64,000 nucleotides of DNA from Acinetobacter lwoffii. Lineage in GTDB: Bacteria; Pseudomonadota; Gammaproteobacteria; Pseudomonadales; Moraxellaceae. Below are positions 37,143-46,809 of this stretch, piece by piece. Position numbers and translations under genes: made by a program. A model generated the notes under the pieces. It was not told the DNA's origin and did no database searches. It saw nothing but the letters and a program-made list of their open reading frames with translations. The DNA lies in contig NZ_JAMXXP010000007.1 of assembly GCF_024129355.1 (NCBI RefSeq), positions 62,001 through 126,000 on the forward strand, read 5' to 3'. The number at the start of each line of letters is the position of its first letter. Within the stretch, counting starts at the first letter, position 1.

Positions 37143-38030
37143 TTATTCATCTTCTAAAATAGAAAGAATGCCATCCAGCTCTTCTAAAGAATGATAACTA
37201 ATGACTAATTTTCCTTTACCTTGTTTGTTATAGTCAATTTTCACATCAGCACTGAAACGCTCTGAAAGGCGCTGGGTCAATTGCTGAATATCCGGTGCAA
37301 GCGCTTGTTTTACTTTTTCTTGTTTAGGTACATTAAAATCACGGACTAACTGCTCGGTTTGACGAACAGACAAGCTTTTTTCAATCACGATATCAGCGAC
37401 TTTGAGCTGGTCTTTTGCCTTCAGCGTTAGAATCGCACGCGCATGCCCCATATCCAGCAGGCCTTGCTGCATAAAGTCTTTCACTTCTTCAGCCAGACTG
37501 AGCAGGCGAAGTAAATTACTGACCGTAGTACGTGCCTTGCCGACTGTGTCTGCAATTTCCTGATGGCTTAGACCAAATTCCTCATGGAAACGTTGCAGAG
37601 CCATGGCCTGATCAATCGGATTCAGATCCTGACGTTGGATGTTTTCAATCAGAGCCAATGCAATCGCGACCTGATCCTGAAGTTCGCGCACAATCGCAGG
37701 AATTTCAGTCAGACCTGCCAACTGCGCTGCACGCCAACGACGTTCACCGGCAATAATTTCATAAGGATAGCGTTCGTCATCGACCGGACGAATCACAATC
37801 GGCTGCATAATGCCGTGTTTTTCAATCGATGCCGCCAGCTCTTGCAAGTCTTGCTCGTTGATATAACGGCGCGGCTGGTATTCACCACGCTTGAGCAGGT
37901 TCACATCAATCTGTTTGAGCTGACCATGATCAAGACCTTGGGCTTCCATCTGTAATTTTTCTTTTTGAATTGAGCCTAGCAAGGCATCCAAGCCACGACC
38001 TTTAGCGAGTCCACGTTTCTTGACGGTCAT
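37143..38030 (-). CDS. parB: chromosome partitioning protein ParB
   Basis: CTP-dependent clamp that binds parS sites and spreads along origin-proximal DNA. 295 residues: N-terminal RGLGKGLDALL-like segment, the ParB/Srx CTPase motifs (QPRR, IIAGERRWRAA), a central HTH (LSHQEIADTVGKARTTVSNLLRLL) and a C-terminal dimer domain. Its ATG overlaps the parA stop (ATGA). The usual TGTTNCACGTGAAACA parS was not found on reading the window. Confidence 0.95.
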   Translation of the reverse strand: MTVKKRGLAKGRGLDALLGSIQKEKLQMEAQGLDHGQLKQIDVNLLKRGEYQPRRYINEQDLQELAASIEKHGIMQPIVIRPVDDERYPYEIIAGERRWRAAQLAGLTEIPAIVRELQDQVAIALALIENIQRQDLNPIDQAMALQRFHEEFGLSHQEIADTVGKARTTVSNLLRLLSLAEEVKDFMQQGLLDMGHARAILTLKAKDQLKVADIVIEKSLSVRQTEQLVRDFNVPKQEKVKQALAPDIQQLTQRLSERFSADVKIDYNKQGKGKLVISYHSLEELDGILSILEDE

Positions 38031-38809
38031 GCTTTACTTCCTTTTTTCACTTTGCTTTTCTTTAATACTTCAGCTGCCAGATTTAAGTAAGCAACTGCAC
38101 CCTTTGAGCTTTTTTCAAAATAAATCACCGGCAAACCGTGTGCTGGTGCTTCAGCCAGACGAATATTGCGTGGAATCACGGTGTCATACAGTTTTTTACC
38201 GAAATATTGTTCTAATTCTTCAGAGACATCACGGGTCAAGGCATTACGCGCATCATACATGGTACGTAATACACCGACTATTTGCAGGTCTGGATTCAAT
38301 GCTTGCTGAATCCGATCGATGGTCTGGGTCAAATCAGCCAGACCTTCCAGTGCATAATATTCACACTGCATCGGAATCAGCACACCATCAACCGCTGCCA
38401 AAGCATTCACTGTAATCAGGCTCAGACTTGGCGCACAATCAACAATAATATAATCAAATGACTTTTCGACTTCTTGCAATGCATCACGCAGGATGAATTC
38501 ACGTCCTTCTTGATCTGCAATTGCCAGCTCAACCCCAGCCAGATCACGGTTGGCACCCAGAACCTTATAACCGACCTCTGCCTTGGCGATCGCCGTTTCA
38601 ATCGGCACTTCACCCAGCAATACATCGGTGACCGAATAGAGCAAGTCATTCTTTTGAATGCCCGACCCCATGGTTGCATTGCCTTGCGAATCCATATCGA
38701 CCAGCAAAACGCGCTTTTTTAACACAGCTAAAGATGCCGCCAAATTTACTGCGGTTGTGGTTTTACCAACACCACCTTTTTGGTTTGCAATCGCAATAAT
38801 TTGTGCCAT
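38027..38809 (-). CDS. parA: chromosome partitioning ATPase ParA
   Basis: Deviant Walker-type ATPase that positions ParB-parS complexes over the nucleoid. 260 residues with KGGVGKTT at 11-18 (signature lysine present), the VDMDSQGNAT motif and the DYIIVDCAPSL Walker B region. With rsmG upstream and parB downstream, it matches the origin-proximal rsmG-parA-parB order of Pseudomonas and relatives; mnmG is not in the window. Confidence 0.96.
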   Translation of the reverse strand: MAQIIAIANQKGGVGKTTTAVNLAASLAVLKKRVLLVDMDSQGNATMGSGIQKNDLLYSVTDVLLGEVPIETAIAKAEVGYKVLGANRDLAGVELAIADQEGREFILRDALQEVEKSFDYIIVDCAPSLSLITVNALAAVDGVLIPMQCEYYALEGLADLTQTIDRIQQALNPDLQIVGVLRTMYDARNALTRDVSEELEQYFGKKLYDTVIPRNIRLAEAPAHGLPVIYFEKSSKGAVAYLNLAAEVLKKSKVKKGSKA

Positions 38810-38834
38810 GTTGCCCCCAATCCCTTTAAAATTC

Positions 38835-39467
38835 TTAAATACGTTTTAATAGCAGTAAATGACGCTGTTCGTCTAAGCGCGGAACTTTAAGTTCAATAAT
38901 CTCACAACTAAATTCATTTTTTAAAGCAGTGACTTCATCTTCAGGAATTAAGCCTTTCATTGAGGCAATAATGGTCTGTTCATGCATATACGGTTTAGAG
39001 GCATCCACAAAGTCAGTCAGAGATGCAAACGCACGACTGGTAATCACATCAAATTGACCCAGCTCGTTAATGCTGTCTTCATTTTCTACACGCGTTTGCA
39101 CCGCAATGACATTTTTAAGTTTCAGATCGGCAATAAACTGTTTCAGGAAACGAATTTTTTTACCGTTTGAATCGAGTAATACACATTCACGCTCAGGCTG
39201 ACATAAAGCAATGATCATACCTGGCATACCGCCACCCGTACCGATATCGAGCAGACGGCCCGCTGGCAGATCTTTTAGAATGCTGAGACTGTCCAGCAGA
39301 TGCTTGACCAGCATTTCTTTCGGATCACGGATCGCAGTTAAATTATATGCTTTGTTCCACAGCACCAAAGCGTCCTGATACTTGAGTAATAAATTCAAAG
39401 CTTCTTCAGATAGCTCTAAACCCAAAGCTTGGCTACCCTGCTTTAGTTCTTGAAAAAACATGTGCAT
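38835..39467 (-). CDS. rsmG: 16S rRNA (guanine527-N7)-methyltransferase
   Basis: Methylates G527 of 16S rRNA using SAM. 210 residues; the SAM motif is LLDIGTGGGMPGMIIAL and the family-typical KHLLDSLSIL precedes it. Loss gives low-level streptomycin resistance in other bacteria. Starts at ATG 39467 (an inner ATG at 39461 is possible). First gene of the rsmG-parA-parB group. Confidence 0.94.
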   Translation of the reverse strand: MHMFFQELKQGSQALGLELSEEALNLLLKYQDALVLWNKAYNLTAIRDPKEMLVKHLLDSLSILKDLPAGRLLDIGTGGGMPGMIIALCQPERECVLLDSNGKKIRFLKQFIADLKLKNVIAVQTRVENEDSINELGQFDVITSRAFASLTDFVDASKPYMHEQTIIASMKGLIPEDEVTALKNEFSCEIIELKVPRLDEQRHLLLLKRI

Positions 39468-39539
39468 AAACAATCTACGCTCGAAAAAGTTAGGTGGAAG
39501 TATACCGTTTTCTATATCTTGTCATAGTAGGCAGTGCTT

Positions 39540-39553
39540 AGTGAATATTCACT
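39540..39553. promoter_or_regulatory. perfect 14-bp palindrome AGTGAATATTCACT
   Basis: Ends at the murU stop, in the 85-base gap upstream of rsmG. Could be a binding site for a dimeric regulator or a weak hairpin at the murU 3' end. Position alone does not decide. Confidence 0.3.
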
Positions 39554-40242
39554 TAAACAGACTTAGCTTCACGGATTGCCAAATCTAGTGCCGTTAAACG
39601 TTCAGGCGTACCGACATCTACCCAAATACCCACCAGTTTAGAGGCAACCACTTGATGATTCAGCATCGCTGCCTTCAATAAAGGTGCCAAAGGACGCTTG
39701 CCAGTCTCTAAGCCTTGGAACATCTTTGGATCAAGCACGGATACACCACTAAAAGTCAGGTTTTCACCTTCGACTTGCTGATCAAAGGTATAAGCTTTCC
39801 CGGCTGCAAGCGTAAAATCACCTTCAGGATGTTGTTCAGGGTTCTGCACAAGTACGAGATGTGCCAGATTATCTTCCAGATCAATATTCAGTAAAGGTTC
39901 AAAATCCATACTGGTCCAGACATCACCATTTAACAGAATAAAAGGTTCATCACCGAGTAGCGGCAAGGCATTGATAATTCCGCCTGCTGTTTCCAGACCT
40001 TCACCTTCATGTGACCAAAGGATGTGCACGCCAAATTGCGAACCATCGCCCAAAGCTTCTGCGAGTTTTTCACCGAGCCAAGCCGTATTGATGACAATTT
40101 CAGTAACACCGATCGCAGCCAGTTTCTCTATATGCCAGACAATTAAGGGCTTGCCCCCAACTTCCAGCAAAGGCTTTGGCGTATGCAGCGTTAGCGGCCG
40201 CATACGATTACCGAGTCCTGCGGCCAAAATCATCGCTTTCAT
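39553..40242 (-). CDS. murU: N-acetylmuramate alpha-1-phosphate uridylyltransferase
   Basis: Converts MurNAc-1-phosphate to UDP-MurNAc in the peptidoglycan recycling route that bypasses de novo synthesis and gives intrinsic fosfomycin tolerance in Pseudomonas. 229 residues; the nucleotidyltransferase signature AAGLGNRMRPLTLHTPKPLLEV lies at 7-28, and FILLNGDVW contains the metal-binding Asp. Directly follows amgK with no gap, the arrangement known from Pseudomonas, which makes this assignment firmer than generic 'sugar nucleotidyltransferase'. Confidence 0.92.
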   Translation of the reverse strand: MKAMILAAGLGNRMRPLTLHTPKPLLEVGGKPLIVWHIEKLAAIGVTEIVINTAWLGEKLAEALGDGSQFGVHILWSHEGEGLETAGGIINALPLLGDEPFILLNGDVWTSMDFEPLLNIDLEDNLAHLVLVQNPEQHPEGDFTLAAGKAYTFDQQVEGENLTFSGVSVLDPKMFQGLETGKRPLAPLLKAAMLNHQVVASKLVGIWVDVGTPERLTALDLAIREAKSV

Positions 40243-41256
40243 TCAGGCAGCCACCTCATATGAGCCATATTTAGCTTCAAATGCAGGCATCACTCTGTCA
40301 CGCATAAACTGCATGAATGGCTCTAGTTCTGCATAAGCCTTAGATTCTTCAAGCAGATACCACATCACACGTGGTAAGTCCTTGAGATAACCTGACTTGC
40401 CATCACGTTCAAACAGACGCACAAAAATACCTAAAATCTTGATATGACGCTGAATCGCCATCATGTCGGCGTCTTTTTTAAACTGTTCAAAGTCACGCTC
40501 TTCTTTAGCAGATGCTGGCAACAAGTCATAAAAGTTTTTGAACCAGCGATACACACGATCGGCATTCCACTGTACATAGGCATCACGGGTAATCGAGATC
40601 AAGTCATAAGTATCCGCACCAATCACAGCATCCTGAAAATCAATCACACCGAGTTCGGTTTCATTGTCGATTTTCATCAAGTTACGACTATGGAAATCCC
40701 GATGCACGATCACCTGTGGCTGTGCCAATGCGGCATTCGCCAAAATCGCAAAAGTGCGTTTGATCAAGGCGCTTTCTGATTCAGTCAGTTGAACCTTTAA
40801 CGCTGGTAACATCCAGTCAGTCAGCAATTCCATTTCCGAGATCAGTTTTTCATAAGAATATGCCGGGAAATGCCCTTCTCCAGCAATCGATTGTAGTTGA
40901 ATGAGCTGCTTAAAGCTTTGCTCATAATAGGCATCTACAGTCTCGTCATTCAGCAGATTCGACAGCAGCACATCACCAAAGTCTTCGAGCAGTAAAAAGC
41001 CATTTTCCAGGTCTTTTGCCACGATATGCGGAACGCGCACGCCATGTACATCAAAAAACTCATCTATCGTCACAAAAGGCACACAATCTTCTTTTTCTGG
41101 TAGTGCATCCATCAGCATAAATGTTTTATTATTCAGTTTGATTCGTGCATAACGACGGAAGCTGGCATCACCTGCTAAAAAATGAGTTTCAAATTGATCT
41201 GAACCGAGTACAGAGGCAATCCAAGATTGTATCAATTGTTCGCGTTGTGTATTCAT
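40243..41256 (-). CDS. amgK: N-acetylmuramate/N-acetylglucosamine kinase
   Basis: Anomeric kinase that makes MurNAc-1-phosphate for MurU. 337 residues with an aminoglycoside-phosphotransferase fold: VIHRDFHSRNLM as the catalytic loop (Asp as base) and LGVIDFQDAVIGADTYDL as the metal-binding segment. Start at ATG 41256. Transcribed divergently from lptD across about 110 bp, as in Pseudomonas. Confidence 0.93.
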   Translation of the reverse strand: MNTQREQLIQSWIASVLGSDQFETHFLAGDASFRRYARIKLNNKTFMLMDALPEKEDCVPFVTIDEFFDVHGVRVPHIVAKDLENGFLLLEDFGDVLLSNLLNDETVDAYYEQSFKQLIQLQSIAGEGHFPAYSYEKLISEMELLTDWMLPALKVQLTESESALIKRTFAILANAALAQPQVIVHRDFHSRNLMKIDNETELGVIDFQDAVIGADTYDLISITRDAYVQWNADRVYRWFKNFYDLLPASAKEERDFEQFKKDADMMAIQRHIKILGIFVRLFERDGKSGYLKDLPRVMWYLLEESKAYAELEPFMQFMRDRVMPAFEAKYGSYEVAA

Positions 41257-41368
41257 TTGCAATTAATTCTAATACAGGCTGAGTTTTTAAAGTGCTAAGT
41301 GTAGCTACTTATCAACTTTTTCTCTATGATGCGACAATAATTAATTGCGATAAAAGCATGATTGGTTA

Positions 41369-43831
41369 ATGAGACAAATGAAGCATCACTTTAAAATAAA
41401 TCCTCTAGCGACTGCGATCTTAACCCTTTTATGTGGCAGCTCAGCCTCCGGCTATGCTGCATCAAATGTCTCGTCCGATGTAAATGCAGAACAACTCAAA
41501 CAGCGCATAAATGAGACCTATCCAGGTGAAGCATTCTTTTCGCAATACTATGTCGACAAATCCTCAGCTGAGGCACAGCAGCGGCAGGAAAAATACTTAA
41601 GTTCAGCTTATTGTGAAGGCACCTGGGTGACCCCGATTGCTCCAGATGCAGCAACCGTTGCGCCAGATCAGGCTACATCCACCATTACTGCAGATTATGG
41701 TCACTACAATCCAGCAGGTGACTCTTATTTAGAAGGCAATGTCATCATTGACCAGCAAGGTCGCCAGATTCGTGCTGAACGCGTAACGATTGATCAAACC
41801 CAGACCTATGCCAAAGCAGAAGGTCGGGTACAACTTGCTCAGGGTGGCCTACTCTCGCAAAGTGATGATATTAATTATAATTTAAAGACCCAAGAAGGCG
41901 ACCTAAATAACAGCTTCTATATTGCCGAGCAGCAACATGCGCATGGTCGGGCAGAAAAGATCGCCAGAACCTCGACCGAGACGGTAGAACTGGAAAATGC
42001 GACCTATACCACCTGCCCACCTGAGCAAAAACCGACCTGGAAAATCCAGGCAGAAAAGATCAAGTTGAATCAGGAAACCGGACGTGGTGAAACCCGGAAT
42101 ACCAAGCTTTATGTTAAAGATGTTCCGGTTTTAGCGGTTCCCTATTTCAACTTCCCGATTGATGACCGCCGCACTACCGGTATTCTGACGCCGACATTTG
42201 GCTTTACCAATGATGGTGGTCTGGAACTGGGTGTTCCGGTTTACCTGAATTTAGCACCACAATATGATGCGACAATTACGCCGCGTTATATTGGCGATCG
42301 TGGGGTAATGCTGGATGGCGAGTTCCGTTATCTGACTGAGAATTATGGTGAAGGCCGTATTTGGGGAGGTTATTTACCTTCCGATGAAAGCTATAGCGAC
42401 GAAGACCGTAAAAGCCTGCATTTCTTACATAACTGGCAGATCAATAATCAACTATCAACCAACCTTGAATATAACTACGCTTCAGACAAAGATTACTTTG
42501 CCGATCTGGATAACAACCCGAACTCTAAAACTGACCTGAACTTACGCCGTGCCTGGGAAGTCAATTACAAAAATGGTATTCCTGGCTTAAAGGCACAATT
42601 CAAAGTCGAAGATTTCCAGACCTTAGATCCAACTGTACTGGATGAAGACCGTCCTTATGCACGCTTGCCGCAGCTTTTAGTCAATTACAAAACTGGTAAT
42701 CCATTGGGATTACAGCTTGAATTTAATAACGATACGGCTTATTTCCAGAAAGACCTGAGAAATTTCGCCGATACTGATCCAACGGGTGAGAAGGTATATC
42801 AGCCAAGTGGCACACGGATCTATAACGACTTTTCCGTGCGTTATAATCATTTTACCCCGTGGTCATTCTTCATTCCTCAGGCAACTGTACGCAACATCAA
42901 TACTTTCTATGATGAAAAAACCCAAAGCCGTAGCGCGTCTAGTGAAAATAATTCAATTGTGGTGCCACAATTCACGCTGGACACCGGCTTAATTTTTGAA
43001 AAAGAAGGTACGTATCTACAGACCTTAACGCCTCGTCTGTTCTATGCGTATTCACCTTATGAGAACCAGCAGAATCAGCCAAACTTTGATTCAGTCGTCG
43101 CTTCGATTAATTATGATCAACTTTTCAGTGCGCGTCGCTTTTATGGTAATGACCGCCTGGAAGACAATAACTTTGCCTCCTTAGGTCTGAGCTATAGCCT
43201 ATTTAATGAAGAAGGTCTGGAGCGCCTGCGTGCCAGCGTTGGACAGAGCTTTTTCTTTGAAGATCGCCGTGTAACGTTGGAAAATGATGCAGATGAATTC
43301 GACCGTGAAAGTCATACTGGCCCTGTAATTCAACTGACCAGCCAGCTGTCAAATAATGTTCACGTTAATCTGAACTCAAGCTGGATGTCGAATGGATCGA
43401 ATGCCCAACGAGATTTGCAGGTTTATTATACCGGTGAGCAAGGCAATCTTTATAACCTAGGCTATTTCTATCGCAAAGATATTCCGAACCGTCAAAAGAG
43501 CTATGATCATGTGGTGGGTTCATTTATCCAGCCGATTGCCAACAACTGGCGTCTGGTTGGACATGCCCAGTTTGACCTCGACAATAGTGTCGCACGGGAA
43601 TATTTACTTGGCGTGAACTATGAGTCATGCTGTTGGGGAGTTTCTGTTTACGGTCGCTCATATTACAATGACTTAGACGACGTTAATGATTCAAGCGTCA
43701 AAGCCAAACGCGCCATTATGGCCGAAGTCAGCCTGAAAGGCTTAGGTGGGTTAAGCAGCAAACTCACCTCATTACTAGAAAATCGTATTCTAGGTTTTAA
43801 CAATATCAATCAAACTTGGACAGAACGTTAA
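41369..43831 (+). CDS. lptD: LPS-assembly protein LptD
   Basis: Outer-membrane beta-barrel that with LptE inserts lipooligosaccharide into the outer leaflet. 820 residues: signal peptide of about 30 residues ending near SASGYA, an N-terminal beta-jellyroll (DQATSTITADYGHYNPAGDSYLEGNV), then the barrel with alternating strands and abundant aromatic residues. Cysteines at CEGTW, YTTCPP and ESCCWG could form the disulfides that link the domains. Terminates in the TAATG overlap with surA. An ATG three codons further is an alternative start. Confidence 0.95.
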   Translation: MRQMKHHFKINPLATAILTLLCGSSASGYAASNVSSDVNAEQLKQRINETYPGEAFFSQYYVDKSSAEAQQRQEKYLSSAYCEGTWVTPIAPDAATVAPDQATSTITADYGHYNPAGDSYLEGNVIIDQQGRQIRAERVTIDQTQTYAKAEGRVQLAQGGLLSQSDDINYNLKTQEGDLNNSFYIAEQQHAHGRAEKIARTSTETVELENATYTTCPPEQKPTWKIQAEKIKLNQETGRGETRNTKLYVKDVPVLAVPYFNFPIDDRRTTGILTPTFGFTNDGGLELGVPVYLNLAPQYDATITPRYIGDRGVMLDGEFRYLTENYGEGRIWGGYLPSDESYSDEDRKSLHFLHNWQINNQLSTNLEYNYASDKDYFADLDNNPNSKTDLNLRRAWEVNYKNGIPGLKAQFKVEDFQTLDPTVLDEDRPYARLPQLLVNYKTGNPLGLQLEFNNDTAYFQKDLRNFADTDPTGEKVYQPSGTRIYNDFSVRYNHFTPWSFFIPQATVRNINTFYDEKTQSRSASSENNSIVVPQFTLDTGLIFEKEGTYLQTLTPRLFYAYSPYENQQNQPNFDSVVASINYDQLFSARRFYGNDRLEDNNFASLGLSYSLFNEEGLERLRASVGQSFFFEDRRVTLENDADEFDRESHTGPVIQLTSQLSNNVHVNLNSSWMSNGSNAQRDLQVYYTGEQGNLYNLGYFYRKDIPNRQKSYDHVVGSFIQPIANNWRLVGHAQFDLDNSVAREYLLGVNYESCCWGVSVYGRSYYNDLDDVNDSSVKAKRAIMAEVSLKGLGGLSSKLTSLLENRILGFNNINQTWTER

Positions 43832-45138
43832 TGAAGACAAAACAGTTAAAACAAATTTTTAAAGCAACCGCACTTGCGCTATGCCTTTCTTCAGCGATGA
43901 CGACTTTTGCTGTTGCCCAACCTAAAGATGAAGTTGTAGCTGTAGTCGACAATAGTATCATTCTACGTAGTGACCTGGCTCAAGGTGTAGCCGAAATCTC
44001 ACATCAGCTGCAAAAACAGAAAAAGGCAGTTCCACCACAACAATATCTTGAGCAACAAGCTTTAGAGCAACTGATTATTCGTCAGGCACAGCTTGAACAA
44101 GTTAAACGTTATAATATTCGTCCAGATGAAAAAGCTTTAAATGAAGCCGTCCTGAAAGTTGCCCGTGATTCTGGTTCACCGAGTCTGGAAGCATTCCAGC
44201 AGAAACTGGATGCCATGGCGCCCAATACCTATGCTTCTTTACGTAACCGTATCGCTGAAGATTTAGCACTGAATCGTTTACGTCAACAAATCGTGACTTC
44301 ACGTATTCAAATTACAGATCAAGATGTTAAAAACTTCCTAAATACCCCGCAAGGTCAAGCTTTGCTTGGCAGTCAGGTCCATGTACTGCATTTACGGGTA
44401 AGCGGTGAAAATGCTGAACAAATTGCAACAAAGGTAAAGCAAGAATTAAATAGCAGCAATGACATTCAGGCGATCAGCAAAAAGTACAGCACTGGCGGCG
44501 TTAAAGTCGAAGCTGCTGATATGGGTGTGAGAAACCTGTCAGAAATTCCAGCAGAACTGGCTGCACGCGTGACCACCCTGCAACCAGGTCAAACTTCTGA
44601 ACTGATTCCTGTCGCTGATGGTGTACATGTTCTGAAGCTCTTGGAACGTAAAGGTGGCGAACAGAAAGCCCTTGTTCCTCAATATTTAACACGACACATT
44701 CTGATTCAACCGTCTGAAGTGGTCAGTCCTGAAAATGCCAAACAAATGATTGATAGTCTGTATAACCGCCTCAAACAAGGTGAAGATTTTACTGTTTTAG
44801 CTTCAACGTTCTCCAATGATACTGGCTCGGCTCGTGATGGCGGAAGTCTTGGCTGGGTTAGCCCAGGGGTAATGGTACCTGAATTTGAACAGCAGATGAA
44901 AAGCACCCCAGTAGGTCAGTTCAGTAAACCATTTCAATCCCAGTTTGGCTGGCATATTCTGCAAGTGAGTGAAACACGCCAACAAGATATGACACAGGAA
45001 TATCAGGAACGTATGGCTCGCCAATTGCTTGGTGAACGTCAATTTGATGCCGAATTAGATAGCTGGTTACGTGAAACGCGCAATAATGCTTATGTAGAAA
45101 TCAAAGATCCTCAACTGGATCCTAAACGTAACCGTTAA
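43831..45138 (+). CDS. surA: periplasmic chaperone and peptidyl-prolyl isomerase SurA
   Basis: Chaperone for outer-membrane proteins, LptD among them. 435 residues from ATG 43831, which shares an A with the lptD stop. N-terminal signal peptide (ALALCLSSAMTTFAVA), the SurA N-domain with EVVAVVDNSIILRSDL, then two parvulin domains; the second (LTRHILIQPSEVV...GGSLGWVSPGVMVPEFEQ) has the more typical active-site layout. The lptD-surA pair is the conserved order in E. coli and Pseudomonas. Confidence 0.95.
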   Translation: MKTKQLKQIFKATALALCLSSAMTTFAVAQPKDEVVAVVDNSIILRSDLAQGVAEISHQLQKQKKAVPPQQYLEQQALEQLIIRQAQLEQVKRYNIRPDEKALNEAVLKVARDSGSPSLEAFQQKLDAMAPNTYASLRNRIAEDLALNRLRQQIVTSRIQITDQDVKNFLNTPQGQALLGSQVHVLHLRVSGENAEQIATKVKQELNSSNDIQAISKKYSTGGVKVEAADMGVRNLSEIPAELAARVTTLQPGQTSELIPVADGVHVLKLLERKGGEQKALVPQYLTRHILIQPSEVVSPENAKQMIDSLYNRLKQGEDFTVLASTFSNDTGSARDGGSLGWVSPGVMVPEFEQQMKSTPVGQFSKPFQSQFGWHILQVSETRQQDMTQEYQERMARQLLGERQFDAELDSWLRETRNNAYVEIKDPQLDPKRNR

Positions 45139-45155
45139 GCCTTACCATAATCCTA

Positions 45156-45187
45156 AAAAGCCAACGACATCTCGTTGGCTTTTTATT
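45156..45187 (+). terminator. rho-independent terminator of lptD-surA
   Basis: AAAAGCCAACGA-CATC-TCGTTGGCTTTTTATTT, perfect stem and T run about 20 bases after the surA stop. Confidence 0.93.
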
Positions 45188-45213
45188 TAAAAAACTTAAA
45201 ACGTACAGATATA

Positions 45214-45246
45214 AAAAAACCTCTCATATAGAGAGGTTTTTTAATT
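45214..45246 (-). terminator. rho-independent terminator of hfq
   Basis: AAAAAACCTCTCTATATGAGAGGTTTTTTTAT on the minus strand directly after the hfq stop; A and T runs on both sides make it usable in both directions. Confidence 0.93.
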
Positions 45247-45257
45247 TTCAAACTCGA

Positions 45258-45767
45258 TTAACGATTGTTTTCATCGTCTGAAGAGTCTTCAAATTTAGTG
45301 TCGTTGTCAAAACCAGTGCCTTGACCACCAAAGCCAGCACCTTGACCACCGAAGCCGGCACCTTGACCACCAAAGCCGCCTTGACCACCAAAGCCACCGC
45401 CTTGACCGCCGAAGCCACCTTGACCACCGAAGCCGCCGCCTTGACCGCCAAAACCACCTTGACCACCGAAGCCGCCAGCACCTTGACCGCCACCAAAGCC
45501 ACCTGCAGCACCTTGACCACCGAAGCCCGCACCTTGTGGACCAGCAGGCGCGCCAGCAGGACGTGGATTACGTGCAGGTACTACAGTTGAAATTGCATGC
45601 TTATAAACCATTTGGCTTACTGTATTTTTTAATAAAACCACGTATTGGTCAAAAGATTCGATATGACCTTGTAATTTAATACCGTTTACCAGGAAGATAG
45701 ATACTGGGATACGTTCCTTACGGAGAGAATTCAAGAATGGATCTTGTAAAGTTTGACCTTTAGACAT
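45258..45767 (-). CDS. hfq: RNA chaperone Hfq with long glycine-rich C-terminus
   Basis: Hexameric Sm-like RNA chaperone for sRNA-mRNA pairing. Residues 1-66 form the Sm core: Q8, the distal/proximal face residues in [22 protein letters not shown], and YKH at 55-57 for U-rich RNA binding. Residues about 70-150 are an array of (F)GGQG(G/A) repeats, and the tail is acidic (EDSSDDENN). At 169 residues it is nearly twice the usual size; such extensions are known from Acinetobacter and other Moraxellaceae. The acidic tip may act like the E. coli tip in displacing RNA. Downstream of miaA, the conserved order, with 91 bp between. Confidence 0.96.
   Translation of the reverse strand: MSKGQTLQDPFLNSLRKERIPVSIFLVNGIKLQGHIESFDQYVVLLKNTVSQMVYKHAISTVVPARNPRPAGAPAGPQGAGFGGQGAAGGFGGGQGAGGFGGQGGFGGQGGGFGGQGGFGGQGGGFGGQGGFGGQGAGFGGQGAGFGGQGTGFDNDTKFEDSSDDENNR
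45309..45531. repeat. tandem repeats encoding the Hfq glycine-rich tail
   Basis: Degenerate 18-24 bp units of the form CCACCTTGACCACCGAAGCC encode repeated FGGQGG. Copy number is likely to vary by slippage. Long open frames in other phases here are by-products of the repeat. Confidence 0.85.
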
Positions 45768-45858
45768 GTTATAACTCCAAAAAAATTAAAAATCAGCGCA
45801 AAAACTATCTCTATTTTTCAATTAAAAATTATAAAAAAGATAGTCCCTAAATTTTGCT

Positions 45859-46803
45859 TTATCCGTGACAGTTTCGCAAGTCTTCTTGAGCCTGCTGTAG
45901 CGTAAAATATGTTGTAAATTTATGCTTTTCTTGCAAAGACCTTAACCACGTATATTGACGTTTTGCAAGTTGTCGTGTCGCAAATAAAGCTTTATCCTCC
46001 ATTTCCCGTTGCTTTTCCTTGGTTTTATCAGCATTTTTTAAGAATTCCATAGCCTGACGATAACCCACTGAACGCATGGAAGGTAAATTTTCATTAAAAT
46101 CGTATTTTTCAATTAAATTAACAACTTCATTTAAAAAACCGCTTTTCCACATAATTTCCAGACGTTGTTCAATACGCCCATGTAATTCTAACCGATCTGG
46201 CATCAGTGCATAATTATGGAAACTGTAACGATATGGTAAGTTTTTAGGTTGTTCTGCCTGTAGTTTTGTAATCGGCTCACCAGTCAATTTAAAAACTTCC
46301 AAGGCTCGAATAATGCGCTGCTTGTCGCTAACCTTGAATTTTTCACCGGCAATCGGATCGACTGCACATAATTCTGCATAAACCGCTTCCCAGCCCTCCT
46401 GCTCACCCTTGGCTTCAATCTCTGCCCGGATAGCATAGTCTGCACTTGGTAGGTTATCTGACAAACCTTCAAGCAAGGCCTTAAAATACAGCATGGTTCC
46501 GCCAACCAGAATCGGGGTTTTACCACGCACATGAATATCATCAATCAGGCGGCAAGCATCTTCGACAAAGTTGGCTGCAGAATACACTTCAAGTGGACTA
46601 ATAATATCAATCAGATGATGCGGATAGCGCGCCAGTTCCTCTTTAGAAGGTTTGGCTGTACCAATGTCCATTTCCCGATAAACCAGTGCAGAATCGACCG
46701 AAATCAGCTCAAATCCCCCTTGCTCATACAGTTCACATGCCAAAGCGGTTTTACCACTTGCAGTTGGCCCCATTAAATTGATGACCGGCAATTGATTGGA
46801 CAT
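45859..46803 (-). CDS. miaA: tRNA dimethylallyltransferase
   Basis: Adds the isopentenyl group to A37 of tRNAs reading UNN codons. 314 residues; P-loop GPTASGKT at 12-19, the [16 protein letters not shown] motif, and [12 protein letters not shown]. Starts 6 bases after mutL. Part of tsaE-mutL-miaA-hfq, a classic gammaproteobacterial cluster. Confidence 0.96.
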   Translation of the reverse strand: MSNQLPVINLMGPTASGKTALACELYEQGGFELISVDSALVYREMDIGTAKPSKEELARYPHHLIDIISPLEVYSAANFVEDACRLIDDIHVRGKTPILVGGTMLYFKALLEGLSDNLPSADYAIRAEIEAKGEQEGWEAVYAELCAVDPIAGEKFKVSDKQRIIRALEVFKLTGEPITKLQAEQPKNLPYRYSFHNYALMPDRLELHGRIEQRLEIMWKSGFLNEVVNLIEKYDFNENLPSMRSVGYRQAMEFLKNADKTKEKQREMEDKALFATRQLAKRQYTWLRSLQEKHKFTTYFTLQQAQEDLRNCHG

Positions 46804-46809
46804 GTAAAA

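Noticed and set aside
36000-41400. parS sites near parAB
   Set aside because: No match to TGTTNCACGTGAAACA was found. CACGTGG near 40371 lacks the outer arms.
45309-45531. Regularly spaced repeats resembling a CRISPR array or an extra plus-strand gene
   Set aside because: The units have no unique spacers and translate in frame as the Hfq glycine-rich tail. Open frames in other phases are repeat artefacts.
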